Source: an uncultured Sphingobacteriales bacterium
GTDB taxonomy: Bacteria; Bacteroidota; Bacteroidia; Chitinophagales; Chitinophagaceae
Assembly: GCA_937991535.1 (NCBI GenBank)
Contig: CALKHN010000054.1
Span: 1 to 64,000 of the forward strand
Reading direction: 5' to 3'
DNA: 64,000 nt
The position numbers were made by a program, and so were the translations under genes. This document shows, piece by piece, positions 52,893-62,915 of this stretch (position 1 is the stretch's first letter; each line of letters begins with the position of its first letter). The notes under the pieces were generated by a model that ran no database searches, had not been told where the DNA came from, and saw only the letters and a program-made list of their open reading frames with translations.

Positions 52893-55223
52893 ATGATAAC
52901 GACAATCAAAACCGGAACTTTTTTGGTCTTGTACGCGGGGATATCGGTTATTAGTACCGAAAAATCTTTTGGCCAACAGAACTGGAACATGGCCTCGTCG
53001 AAAGATATCTCTTATAACTGGCCGATGATTGGAAACGGCCATATTGAGACAATAGTAGGGCCAAATGGGTTTCATAACGGAAAGAGCCTTGAAGAAGAAA
53101 CAGTGAATCGCACGGTTTTTTGGGCGGGAAGGAGACATCGTGACGCCCGCACCGCGCTCACCTGGATCCCACGTTTTGATAAAGACATCCCTATTGGATC
53201 AAGCCAACCGCTTGTTAGGTTCGGCCGCACTAGCAGGGAATTAGTGATTGATAACAAAACTACCACCGATGACGACTGGACGCAAACGATGGACTACGAT
53301 AAAGCAATAGTTCGTTCGGAACTCAGGCATCAGTCAGTAAATGAAGTGACGGAAAGCATGATACTGTTGTCGCAGAACATTATGGTTTTTCATACTACCC
53401 TCACAAATACCTCGTCGAAAGAGGTGGACGTAAAATTCACATTAAAATATGAATTCGGCGATGCCTATGGTAAGATGTCCACCGGCACAAAGCTTTTTAT
53501 ATTTCGTCCTTATCCCACGGACAAATTATTTGGGAGCATTGATGGCAAATTCAGCACAGATCCCGATGTAGATTCCCGGATACCGCATGTTGAGGAGAGT
53601 TTGCTGATAAAATACGAAGTTGAAGATCACCTTGGCCAGGTACATTGGGGCAGGTACCCTGTAGGCCGTATACAGAAAACTGCGCAGGGCGGCAATTTTA
53701 TTCATGACTTGAAACTGAAAAAGGGTGAAAGCCGTGAACTCTGGTTCTGGATGGTACTAAGTGACAGGAAACGGTATACCTATTTTCCAAAATTCGATGA
53801 ATTGAAAGGATTGATTAATGTCCACGTGAAGGAATGGAAAGGTTTTTGGTCGGTCAGCGCGGTCAAGCTTGGAACCCCCGTACTTGAAAATATCTATAAA
53901 AGTTCATTGTACACGCTCCGCTGTAATTCGGGAGAGTGGAGCTCATCCTGTGGTATACTCGCTTCTAACTGGGAAGGCCGCTTTCTTCATGATGAGATGT
54001 ACGTCTTTTTTGGATTGATATCATCGAACCATCCAGAACTGGCGAGAACAATTCCGAACTGGAGGTGGCTCACCCGAGATTACGCGACACAACGAAGCAA
54101 AGGCAATGGTACATTTTATTCGTGGGAAAGTACAGAAACAGGTTTGGAGAGCGCACCTATGGGCCAGTGGGTAGATGAAAGATACATACACGGAGAGATA
54201 TCTGAACATGTATGGCGCTACTACCTATACACAGGAGATAAGAAAAGTCTCAGCCAATTCTATTCGGTACTGAAAGGAAATGTACAATGGTTGATTCACG
54301 ACATCCTGAAATATGATGAACAGGGAAAAATCTATATCAGGCCGGTTGTGTCGCCGGTAGAGCATATATATCCCGCTAAAAACGAAATGTACACCGTATG
54401 CGCATTCGCCAGGGCACTTAAAGTAGCGGCAACGGCCGCAATGGTACTCGACAAGGACAAAGATGAGGCTGCAGAGTGGTTGAGTCTTTCGGATGAAATC
54501 GTCCGGCTGATGCCCGTTGACGCACAAAAAAATGTCTTCAGGGTTTCCGAAAATATGGATGATACGTACGGGGTAGCGCATCTCGGTTCGATTTTCCCTT
54601 TTGCAATTGATATAGATTCGAAAATTCCGATGAACACTCTCAACGAAGCGGTGAACTATTTTCTTAAGGCAAAAGAAGAAAGAACAACGGACTATGTATT
54701 TTCCACCACCACCTGGCTGTGGGGATTGTCGAACCTTGCGTCGGCATGTTTTGTTGCGGGAGAAGGCGATAAGGGGTACAAAATTTTGCAGGATGCCATC
54801 TACACAGTTGGATCATTTCAAACGCCGGCAGAGCACTGGAACCGGCAAGATGGCGCATATCTCCCCTGGCATACAACCGCCGCAGGCGCATACCTCGCAG
54901 CCGTGAACGGAATGTTCATACAAGTTTACAGTGACAAATTGGGCGCCGTGCTGTTTCCTGCTCTTTCCCGTGATTTAAAAAATTGTTCATTTGACAAATT
55001 GCTCGCCTCGCATGGCGTTTCGATATCCGGCGTAGTCAGGGAGGGCAAAATAGCAAGCCTCACTGCGCATACCGATTCGGAACAAGAATGGGTTTGCACC
55101 ATACCGCAGTCAGTTGCAAAATTATTAAAATTTTCAGGTGTGGTCACTACAGCAAAAAGCGAGGGTAAATTCATCAAATTAACATGCAAACTTAATAAAG
55201 GCGATAACCAATTAATACAATAA
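52893..55223 (+). CDS. Putative secreted six-hairpin glycosidase
   Basis: 776 aa from ATG 52893, which places a clean signal peptide (TGTFLVLYAGISVIS) at the start; alternatives at 52860 and 52866 would overlap the preceding gene. An N-terminal beta-sandwich (NWPMIGNGHIETIVGPNG, then NRTVFWAGR) and a central helical domain (WEGRFLHDEMYVFFGL, YSWESTETGLES, then HGEISEHVWRYYLYTGD) resemble the (alpha/alpha)6 arrangement of GH65, GH95 and related clans. Acidic residues in HDEMY and GEISEH are plausible catalytic groups. Family and substrate are not certain. Confidence 0.65.
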   Translation: MITTIKTGTFLVLYAGISVISTEKSFGQQNWNMASSKDISYNWPMIGNGHIETIVGPNGFHNGKSLEEETVNRTVFWAGRRHRDARTALTWIPRFDKDIPIGSSQPLVRFGRTSRELVIDNKTTTDDDWTQTMDYDKAIVRSELRHQSVNEVTESMILLSQNIMVFHTTLTNTSSKEVDVKFTLKYEFGDAYGKMSTGTKLFIFRPYPTDKLFGSIDGKFSTDPDVDSRIPHVEESLLIKYEVEDHLGQVHWGRYPVGRIQKTAQGGNFIHDLKLKKGESRELWFWMVLSDRKRYTYFPKFDELKGLINVHVKEWKGFWSVSAVKLGTPVLENIYKSSLYTLRCNSGEWSSSCGILASNWEGRFLHDEMYVFFGLISSNHPELARTIPNWRWLTRDYATQRSKGNGTFYSWESTETGLESAPMGQWVDERYIHGEISEHVWRYYLYTGDKKSLSQFYSVLKGNVQWLIHDILKYDEQGKIYIRPVVSPVEHIYPAKNEMYTVCAFARALKVAATAAMVLDKDKDEAAEWLSLSDEIVRLMPVDAQKNVFRVSENMDDTYGVAHLGSIFPFAIDIDSKIPMNTLNEAVNYFLKAKEERTTDYVFSTTTWLWGLSNLASACFVAGEGDKGYKILQDAIYTVGSFQTPAEHWNRQDGAYLPWHTTAAGAYLAAVNGMFIQVYSDKLGAVLFPALSRDLKNCSFDKLLASHGVSISGVVREGKIASLTAHTDSEQEWVCTIPQSVAKLLKFSGVVTTAKSEGKFIKLTCKLNKGDNQLIQ

Positions 55224-55227
55224 AGCG

Positions 55228-57428
55228 ATGAAAGAACTAAAATTAACGGTAATACTTCTTTTCCTTGCGGCGTCATCGGTGGCATCTTGTTTCCAGGCGT
55301 CATCATCAGCACCTTCCATCCAGGTAAATTTCAAAGAGATTTTGATAGATAGTCTGGCGTCGGGTGATAATAAAGCCATTGCGGATATCGATGGTGATGG
55401 TGTAAATGATTTGATACTTGCCGGTACAGAGGCAGCATGGTACAAACTGATAGATCATAAATGGGTTAAATTCAGGCTTAACACTCCATCCGTCGAGTTT
55501 ACCACAGATATGGAAACTGCAGATTTTGATAATGATGGTGACATAGACCTTTTCATGGCCGATGGCAAAGACAGCAATAATGTGATGTGGCTTGAGAACC
55601 CGCTGCCGGCAAACTCGCCAACTCATGTATTCGAATGGAAAAAGCATACCATCGGTACACATGGGAACTGGATGCACAATCTTGGTATCGGAGATTTGAA
55701 TATGGACAACCGTATGGATGTCGTTAGCAGTGGCCATGGCATAACAAAGGTGTGGTTGAATATGGGAGATGATAAATGGATCAAAATAGACATCTCATAT
55801 TCCGGCGGTGAGGCGGTTGATGTGCACGACATAGACGGGGACGGTGACCTGGATGTTGTAACCGTCAAAGGCTGGGTGGAAACACCTGGCGATTCGCTTA
55901 AGGATAAATGGATATTTCACAGGATCGCGGATCTTGATGCACAGACCGTTGAAGCCGGCGACATCGATGGAGACGGTAAGCCCGAAATCGTCGCGGCAGA
56001 TTCAGCTCACAGCAGCGGAAAAATGTACTTGTTTACAGTGAAGAATTCACCAGCAGACAGTAACTGGGCCAAAACAGAAATTGATCCCGATTGCGGAACA
56101 CACAAGATAGTAATCAATGATTTCAACCGCGATGGACTGTCTGATATACTTTTCGGACAGGAATTGAAAACCCTGGGTATTCTCTATCAACAACCCGGAG
56201 ATCCCCAAACCTTTGCGAAAAGCATTATCGCACATTCGGGCGGGCATAACGCCACTGCAGGTGATATTGATAATGACGGCGACCTGGACATTATCAGTTG
56301 CGACTTCCTTAATCATCCGCCATTAAGATTATTCATTAACCAATCTAAACCTCCTGTAGCGGGGAAAGCGCTCAATCCTTACCGCTGGTCGTACCAGCAG
56401 ATAACTGATAAGCACATGCGCACATTTGGGCTGGCTGCCGGAGAGGTTACGGGAGACAACCGGCAGGACATAGTTTCGGGAAACTATATATATGAAAATC
56501 CTGGAAAAAAAAAACTCAATGGAAACAGCATCTTATTTCCAAAGATTTGCATGCCGTTGTTACCATAGATGTGAACCGCGACGGACATGATGAAATTATT
56601 GCTGTGGACGGCAACATCAATGTGTTTTTGTGCGTCGGCAGTAGGGATACCTGGAAAATTAACAGGATCGGATCGTTAGCGAAGGCGAGCCATAGTATCG
56701 GCGCGCAGGGGCATATTAAAGCGCAGCTTATACCGGGCAATGCCTATGAAGTGGTTATGACGGCGGGCATAGGAACTTATGCTTTTAAGGTGCCCCCTCA
56801 GGTTTTTTCCAACTGGCCGGTAGTTCATGTTACGGAAAGAACGTCTGACGAAGCCGTGGATGTTGCAGATATCAATGGGGATGGAAAACCTGACGTAGTC
56901 GGCACTTTCGGCGAAACCCATGAAGTATTTTGGTTTGAAAATCCAGGTTCCTTTACAGATGACTGGAAGATGCACAAAGTTGCCACTGTAAACAATCAAA
57001 ACAACTATCTTGATCGCATAGCATCGGCCGACTTTGATGGGGACAAGCGTCCTGATATTGTTATTACTGAAGAAAATCAGGGTGGACCTGCTTCCGTTAT
57101 GCTTTTTCTGAATCCCTTTAAATCATCCGGTGACTGGCCATCACAGATACTGGCCAAACAGTTCACCACCAATTCATTAAGTGTTGGGGATATAGACAAG
57201 GACGGCGACTCAGATATTATCACTGCGGAGCACCGTGGGCCGAAAAGATTAACCCTTTGGGAGAATGTCGGTAAAGGAAAGTTCAGACAATATATTTTAG
57301 ATCACGGAAAAGAAAGTCATGATGGAGCAAGGCTCGTGGATCTGGATGGAGATGGCGATCTTGACATTATGAGTATCGCATGGGACAAGTTCTGGACAAT
57401 CCATGTTTGGTGGAACAATGCTATTTAA
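55228..57428 (+). pseudogene. FG-GAP/VCBS repeat lipoprotein, broken by a frameshift in a 10-A run
   Basis: The first frame (55228-56568, 446 aa) has lipobox VASC and FG-GAP repeats (DIDGDGVNDLILAG, DFDNDGDIDLFMADG, DINGDG-type loops). At the ten A of 56505-56514 it shifts and soon stops. Adding one A continues the frame as GKKKTQWKQHLISKDLHAVV into the frame ending at 57428 (DVNRDGHDEIIAVDG, DIDKDGDSDIITAEHRG, DLDGDGDLDIMSIAWDKF). The reconstructed protein is about 733 aa, a propeller-only relative of the 823-aa protein at 50414. It could be a genuine pseudogene, phase variation or a homopolymer sequencing error. Confidence 0.8.
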
Positions 57429-57446
57429 AAATAAAAACTATTCACG

Positions 57447-58334
57447 GTGGGGATTAACAAGAAACAACTATTGGAATGGTGCCGAATCAGACATGGTGCT
57501 TTGGCTGGTCATCCTTCAAGAAAGATTCCGTTTAGAATGTGCAAAAATACAGAGGAAATGGGGCAGCTGATGGCACGCGAACTGGTGGATATTATTTGCT
57601 TCAACAATCGGAAAGGCGCTAAAACACATGCTATTATTCCTTGCGGGCCGCTTTGCTGGTATAAGCCATTTACCAAGCTTGTAAATGCAGAAAAGATTTC
57701 GCTAAAGAATATGGTCGTATTTCATATGGACGAGTGCCTTGATTGGGAAGGAAATTTACTTCCTGAAAAGCATCCACAGAATTTCAGGACGTATATGCTG
57801 AACAATTTCTACTTGCCTGTTTCCGCGGAACTTTGTGTGCCTGAGAAGAACAGGTATTTTCTATTGCCTGACAACTATAAAAAGGTAAGCGATAAAATAA
57901 TGTCGTCTGAAATCGACATTACATACGGAGGGTGGGGACAGGATGGTCATGTGGCATTTAATCAGGCAAGACGCGAGCCGTATAGCCCGCTAACAATTGA
58001 AGAGTTGCGAAAATCGGCGGTCAGAATTCAGAGCAATAGCATCGACACCGTGATAGCATTGTCACAGCGTTCTTTTGGCACAGCTTATCAACTCGTTGCG
58101 CCGATGTCTGTTACATTAGGAATGCGCGAGTGTTTATCAGCAAAAAAAGTGAGGCTATTTTCCGATACAGGAGCATGGAAGCAAACTGCGTTGCGAATAG
58201 CTCTTTTCGGACCTGTTTGCACTGAATACCCTGTGACCCTTTTACAGGAACATCCTGATGCATTGCTTACCGCGACCGTTGATACTGCAAGGCATCCGAT
58301 TGAAGAACATCCCGAATGGGATTTTGGATATTAA
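57447..58334 (+). CDS. NagB-like glucosamine-6-phosphate deaminase/isomerase family protein
   Basis: 295 aa from GTG 57447. The Rossmann-like NagB core is recognisable: MARELVDIICFNN, HAIIPCGPLCWYKP, VVFHMDECLDW (acidic DE of the active site) and GGWGQDGHVAFNQ, which corresponds to the family GxGxxGHxxFN catalytic loop. The substitution of the first GI by GW, and extra C-terminal length, suggest a divergent subgroup acting on an unusual sugar phosphate. Starts 18 bp after the FG-GAP gene, opening the catabolic half of PUL 2. Cytoplasmic. Confidence 0.8.
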   Translation: MGINKKQLLEWCRIRHGALAGHPSRKIPFRMCKNTEEMGQLMARELVDIICFNNRKGAKTHAIIPCGPLCWYKPFTKLVNAEKISLKNMVVFHMDECLDWEGNLLPEKHPQNFRTYMLNNFYLPVSAELCVPEKNRYFLLPDNYKKVSDKIMSSEIDITYGGWGQDGHVAFNQARREPYSPLTIEELRKSAVRIQSNSIDTVIALSQRSFGTAYQLVAPMSVTLGMRECLSAKKVRLFSDTGAWKQTALRIALFGPVCTEYPVTLLQEHPDALLTATVDTARHPIEEHPEWDFGY

Positions 58335-58337
58335 ACA

Positions 58338-59369
58338 ATGCTGATCTTTCCTCCAAATCATTTTAAAGCCCTGATCTGCACAGGTGGCATAGGCTCGGGT
58401 GCGCTGTTTCTTTTGAGCGGCAATCACACTCTTGGACGCGAAGAGAGCCGTGGTGGGAAATACCTTGACGCCCGGGACTATTGTAAGATGCATATCATTG
58501 CGCACAACTTTAAGAAACTATCGGACCATGACGTGCCGACATTTGCTATTGGTAAAGTTGGCGATGACGCTGCAGGGAAGGAAATCGTCCAAGAAATGCA
58601 AGAAGCGGGAATAGACGTGAGGTATGTCGATATTTTGGGAGGTGATCGGACGATGTTTGGATTTTGTTTTTTATATCCCGATGGAACCGGGGGCAACCTG
58701 ACAACCGAGGAATCTGCATGCAGCAAAGTGGATGCGCGTTACATAGAGGAAAAAGAAGACGTCTTCCGACAATACAAAGGGGCGTTCCTGGCATTGGCTG
58801 TGCCCGAAGTCCCTCTTGATGCGCGGTACGCTTTGCTTCGGCTTTCTGATAAATACGGCGGATTTAGTGTTGCGTCATTTACTGCTGGAGAAATGCCTGA
58901 GGTGGAACGGCTGGGCATGCTTTCGCTGGTGCATCTTCTGGCAGTAAATATCGAAGAAGCATCAGCGTTGGCCGGTGCCGCTTTTTATAAAGAGCCAGCC
59001 ATGATTGTACGAAGATTAGCCGACAAGACAAAAAGATATAATCCCCATATCTGTTTGTCGGTTACAGCAGGAAAAAGAGGCAGTTGGACATGGAACGGGA
59101 CTGAGTTGAATTTCGTCCCCGCATTTACAGTTGATGTTAAAAGTTCTGCAGGTGCGGGAGATGCGCACATATCCGGGATCATGGCAGGACTCAATGGAGG
59201 GCTCCAACTATCGGAGGCGCAACAATTAGGAAATCTTGCCGGAGCCCTTGCGGTAACATCGCAGCATACCATACATCCCGAAATGAGCATAAAAAAGATC
59301 GCAGATTTAATTGATGGCAGTAGTAATGGCTTTTCTTCAGCCCTATTAAAATATTTATCAAACAAATAA
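58338..59369 (+). CDS. PfkB/ribokinase-family carbohydrate kinase
   Basis: 343 aa, starting 3 bp after the NagB-like stop. N-terminal glycine-rich segment CTGGIGSGALF and GREESRGGKYLDARDY; the C-terminal PfkB signature is SSAGAGDAHISGIMAG, with the catalytic Asp in GAGD. The usual DT before GAGD is SA here. It would phosphorylate a sugar that the adjacent isomerase-type enzymes convert. Substrate unknown. Confidence 0.85.
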   Translation: MLIFPPNHFKALICTGGIGSGALFLLSGNHTLGREESRGGKYLDARDYCKMHIIAHNFKKLSDHDVPTFAIGKVGDDAAGKEIVQEMQEAGIDVRYVDILGGDRTMFGFCFLYPDGTGGNLTTEESACSKVDARYIEEKEDVFRQYKGAFLALAVPEVPLDARYALLRLSDKYGGFSVASFTAGEMPEVERLGMLSLVHLLAVNIEEASALAGAAFYKEPAMIVRRLADKTKRYNPHICLSVTAGKRGSWTWNGTELNFVPAFTVDVKSSAGAGDAHISGIMAGLNGGLQLSEAQQLGNLAGALAVTSQHTIHPEMSIKKIADLIDGSSNGFSSALLKYLSNK

Positions 59370-59381
59370 AACGACAAAATT

Positions 59382-59696
59382 ATGCAGGTCTATATGCGAA
59401 TGCTGTGGGAATTTGATATTACCGAAGAAGCAAGGTTCATGGAGTTGGAGAAGCAATTTGTGGAGCTTGAGTTGCGCCGAACGGATTACCCTAAGGGTGG
59501 TATGAGGATGCAGCCGATTTCTGCAGGGATACCATGCAATTCCATTACATGGGAAAAACAGTTCGATTCACTCGAAGAAGCCTATGCGGCGGTACAGTTT
59601 TTCCGCGGCGATGATGAGCACGAAAGGCTTTGTGAATTGCAGCGTCCTCTTTTCAGGAATTTCAGAATCGAATTCTACAAAATTCTCGAATTCTAG
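59382..59696 (+). CDS. Small conserved-looking protein, 104 aa
   Basis: No family recognised. Alternating strand and helix pattern (VYMRMLWEFDI, EARFMELEKQFVELE, QFDSLEEAYAAVQFF) would suit a dimeric alpha/beta-barrel (ABM or NIPSNAP-like) fold. It follows the kinase by 12 bp and so belongs to the operon. It might be an accessory isomerase or mutarotase, but this is speculation. Confidence 0.6.
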   Translation: MQVYMRMLWEFDITEEARFMELEKQFVELELRRTDYPKGGMRMQPISAGIPCNSITWEKQFDSLEEAYAAVQFFRGDDEHERLCELQRPLFRNFRIEFYKILEF

Positions 59697-59698
59697 AT

Positions 59699-60577
59699 TT
59701 ACACTTTCGGTTCCTTATAGAATCTGTTCCGATAGTCCAGCGGAGAAAATTTCGTTATGGCTTTAAATTTTCTGTTGAAGTACGACAGACTGTTGTATCC
59801 GCAGGAATAACATACGTTTGAAACGGAGTCGCCCTGCTCAATAAACAGTCTGCAGGCGTGCCCGATTCTTATTTCATTTAATATATGGGAGAATGTTTTT
59901 CCGGTTCGGCTTTTGAAAAACTTGCAGAATGCCGAAACCGACATGTGTGCAATTTCGGCCACATCCGTTAGTTTGATCTCTGTTTGGAAAGTCTTGAGAA
60001 TGTAATCAAAAACGGCATTAATACGGTCTGCATCATGAGGGGCAAATGTATTCCGGTACCCAAGTGATGACAAAAGTCTTTTTTCTTCAGAAGTTGCAAT
60101 GATCTGCAAGATATCAATCAGGCTCATGAGCCTGGGATATCCTTCCAGATGGAGAAGAGCCTCCATCATCTTCGCCACTTTTTTCTGGGTTTTGCCGTAA
60201 ATATGTATTCCTCTTTCAGAGTTCTGCAGCAATTTTTTTAGGGACACCGTTTCGGGGATGTCAAAGAATTTCTCACCGGCAAAATCTTTTGAAAAGTGAA
60301 CTACAATCGCCCGAATTCTGAGGCTGTCATCGCCCTTGTAGTAGATTTCGTGGTTTCGCATATAGTGTGGCAAATACGGACCGATTAACAACAAGTCACC
60401 CGGGCCGAAATTGTCAGTATGGTCACCGATAAAGCGTTTACCACTGCTTTCAGTAAATAGCGTCAGTTCGTATTCGGGATGAAAATGCCACCCTATTTTG
60501 ATGTATGGAAGTATCTCTTCCTTTAATGCAAAAGAGTTGCTCGGGAAAGTGGGTACCTTTTCTAATATAGGGTTCAT
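59699..60577 (-). CDS. AraC-family transcriptional regulator
   Basis: 292 aa from ATG 60577; the longer frame to 60655 adds a hydrophobic leader unlike the family. An N-terminal cupin-type sensor domain (IGWHFHPEYELTLF, then GPGDLLLIGPYLPHYM) probably binds a sugar. The C-terminal double helix-turn-helix shows as KLTDVAEIAHMSVSAFCKFF and SVSNVCYSCGYNSLSYFNRK, ending DYRNRF. It lies inside the PUL 2 catabolic cluster, divergent from the isomerase gene, and is the best candidate to bind the 17-bp motif at 43354, 43439 and 50316. Confidence 0.92.
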   Translation of the reverse strand: MNPILEKVPTFPSNSFALKEEILPYIKIGWHFHPEYELTLFTESSGKRFIGDHTDNFGPGDLLLIGPYLPHYMRNHEIYYKGDDSLRIRAIVVHFSKDFAGEKFFDIPETVSLKKLLQNSERGIHIYGKTQKKVAKMMEALLHLEGYPRLMSLIDILQIIATSEEKRLLSSLGYRNTFAPHDADRINAVFDYILKTFQTEIKLTDVAEIAHMSVSAFCKFFKSRTGKTFSHILNEIRIGHACRLFIEQGDSVSNVCYSCGYNSLSYFNRKFKAITKFSPLDYRNRFYKEPKV

Positions 60578-60725
60578 AATTGTCAGTTTAATTATACAGA
60601 CATAATTCTCAAAAAAAATAACTATTGACGACAAAATAGTGCAAAAAACAGACAATTAAGGAGGAGGCTACGGCTTTCTTTGTCTATACCTTTGAAATTG
60701 ACCAGAGAAAATAAGAATTGACTGT
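60578..60725. promoter_or_regulatory. Divergent promoter region, AraC gene / isomerase gene
   Basis: 148 bp between the two divergent starts, AT-rich, with GACAATTAAGGAGGAGG near 60650 giving an unusually strong purine-rich block. I do not see the 17-bp PUL 2 motif here. Confidence 0.4.
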
Positions 60726-61778
60726 ATGCAAACTATTTTTGGGCCCGGGATATTTCTGGCACAGATAGTCAGGGACTATGAACCTTTCAACGATATCGGA
60801 TCGATTTCCAGGTGGGTATCTTCTTTGGGTTATACCGGTATTCAGGTTCCCACCTGGGAGTCAAAATTGTTTGATCTGGCAAAGGCGGCTTCCTCCAAAA
60901 ACTATTGCGATGAGTTTAGTGGAAGACTGAAGGAGGAAGCAAACCTGACTGTTATTGAGCTTGCCGCGTACCTGCAGGGTCAGCTTATCGCCGTTCATCC
61001 TGCTTATGATATACTATTCAGTGCTTTTCATCCCGCAGGATTGAATGCTCATCAGCGTTCGGAGTGGGCGGCAGATCAGCTACGAAAAGTGGTTTTGGCT
61101 TCGGTGAATTTTGGTACAGAAAATATTTCAGTTTTATCGGGGGGGTATGCTTGGCCGTACTTGTATCCCTGGCCACAACGGCCGGAAGGTTTGATTAAAG
61201 AAGCTTTTGATGAGTTGGTAAAAAGATGGATACCGCTATTGAATTTTGCCGCGGAGCATGGCATTACATTCGGCTTCGAACTCCATCCCGGCTCGGATCT
61301 TTTTGACGGGGCCACTTATTCAGAATTCCTCGATAAAACCAACGGACACCCGGCAGCCTGCCTCACGTATGACCCGAGTCATTTGCATCTGCAGCAATTG
61401 GATTATGTCGGGTTCATTAAAATATTTTCGGATCGCATTAAAGCTTTTCACGTGAAAGATGCGGAGTTTAATTCAAGCGGTTTGATGGGTGTTTTCGGCG
61501 GTTACCAGCCGTGGGCGAAAAGGGCGGGGAGGTTTCGTTCCCCTGGTGACGGACAGATAAATTTCAATAGAATCTTTTCACTGCTCACCGAATCAGGATA
61601 CAAAGGCTGGGCGATTCTTGAATGGGAATGCTGTATCAAAAGCATGCAGCAGGGCGCAATCGAAGGGGCAGACTTTATCAAAAGGCACCTCATTGAGGCA
61701 ACAAGAGATGCATTCGACGATTTCGCGGCAGGCGCTGCAAATAAGGCTTTGAACAGACAAGTACTTGGATTGAAATAA
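60726..61778 (+). CDS. Sugar phosphate isomerase/epimerase (xylose-isomerase-like TIM barrel)
   Basis: 350 aa. Metal-site residues of the AP_endonuc_2 family are in place: Glu in FGFELHPG, Asp and His in TYDPSHLH, His in AFHVKDAEF and Glu in AILEWECC. The start SLGYTGIQVPTWE fits the first barrel strand. Homologues act on sugars or keto-sugars, often beside Gfo/Idh oxidoreductases as here, for example in 3-keto-sugar pathways. The exact reaction is unknown. Cytoplasmic, 7 bp before the decayed Gfo/Idh gene. Confidence 0.85.
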   Translation: MQTIFGPGIFLAQIVRDYEPFNDIGSISRWVSSLGYTGIQVPTWESKLFDLAKAASSKNYCDEFSGRLKEEANLTVIELAAYLQGQLIAVHPAYDILFSAFHPAGLNAHQRSEWAADQLRKVVLASVNFGTENISVLSGGYAWPYLYPWPQRPEGLIKEAFDELVKRWIPLLNFAAEHGITFGFELHPGSDLFDGATYSEFLDKTNGHPAACLTYDPSHLHLQQLDYVGFIKIFSDRIKAFHVKDAEFNSSGLMGVFGGYQPWAKRAGRFRSPGDGQINFNRIFSLLTESGYKGWAILEWECCIKSMQQGAIEGADFIKRHLIEATRDAFDDFAAGAANKALNRQVLGLK

Positions 61779-61785
61779 CTACGGC

Positions 61786-62901
61786 ATGAAGCAAGAAAAA
61801 AATATAGGTCTCATTGGGTCGCGGTCTATGGGAAAAGCACACAGCAATGCGTACAGTAGAGTAAGTGAATTTTTCGATCTTCTGATGACGCCGGTACTTC
61901 ATACTATTTACGGACGAAAAGCGCAGGACCTGAAAAAACCGGCTGAAAGTTTTAAATGGAATCATTCGGAGAACTCGTGGCAGCGTGTTGTGGATTCGTC
62001 GAACATAGATGTGATAGATATATGCGCTCCCAATCATTTGCGTCTGCCGATGGCTGTTGCGGTGCATAGATGGGGAGCATGTTATATGTAAGAACCCGAT
62101 TGTGAGGAACGTGCAGGAAGCAGAAAAGATGGTGAAGGTTGTTACATTTTCCAGCGTTGCCAATATGATGATCTTCAATTACAGGTATGTTCCCGCATTA
62201 GGGTTGATAAAAAAGCTGCTTTCAGACGGGAAGATTGGAACCGTTTTTCATTTTAATGCGGTATGCTACCAAGATTGGCTTGTTAATCCTCTTGTGCCGG
62301 TCGTTTGGAGACACAGTATTGAAGAATCGGTTGCGGGTGCCAACGGAGATATGAATGCACACGTGATAGATATTGCACGCTTTCTTATTGGAGAATTCGA
62401 GTCTGTATGCGGAATGCAAAAGAACTTCATCACGCAAAGGCCGCAGCCGGGAAAAGAAGAATATGCAATGGTTTCTACCGATGACGCATGCTGTTTTCAG
62501 TCCAAATTAAGAAGCGGGGCTCGGCTCTTTCATTGCGACGCGGGTTGCAACGGGGCGGAAGAATTTTTTGAGAATAGAGATATTCGGCAGCGATGGTGCT
62601 GCGAGCTTATCTCGAACGATTAACGAAGTTGAGTTCTATTCGCGCAACGATCATGAATACAGTGGCTTCAGCATATTCTTGTGACTGACAAGGTACATCA
62701 ATTCATTGCGAACTGGTGGCCGCAACCTCACACTATAGGATGGGAACACAAATTTTTTCACCAGTTTAAATATTTTTTTGAAAATATGGACTGAGAAAAA
62801 AACTCGGTATCCGATTTAATAATGGACTTATCTGCCAACAGGTACTCGACGCAATTCATGAATCTGCGGCAAGCAATACCTGGGCTTATCTACGAATCTA
62901 A
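61786..62901 (+). pseudogene. Gfo/Idh/MocA-family oxidoreductase, broken by about four frameshifts
   Basis: The N-terminal Rossmann part is GLIGSRSMGKAHSNAYS, then VIDICAPNHLRLPMAVA. The frame then changes near 62050 (to GEHVICKNPIVRNVQEAEKM), near 62523 (to SFIATRVATGRKNFLRIEIF), near 62668 (to ILVTDKVHQFIANWWPQPHT) and near 62792 (to GIRFNNGLICQQVLDAIHES), ending at TAA 62899-62901. Together they rebuild a ~370-aa Gfo/Idh protein including the family motif NPI for EKP. Four shifts in one gene point to real decay, unless read quality is poor here. Confidence 0.85.
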
Positions 62902-62915
62902 ACATTGGTTTTTAA

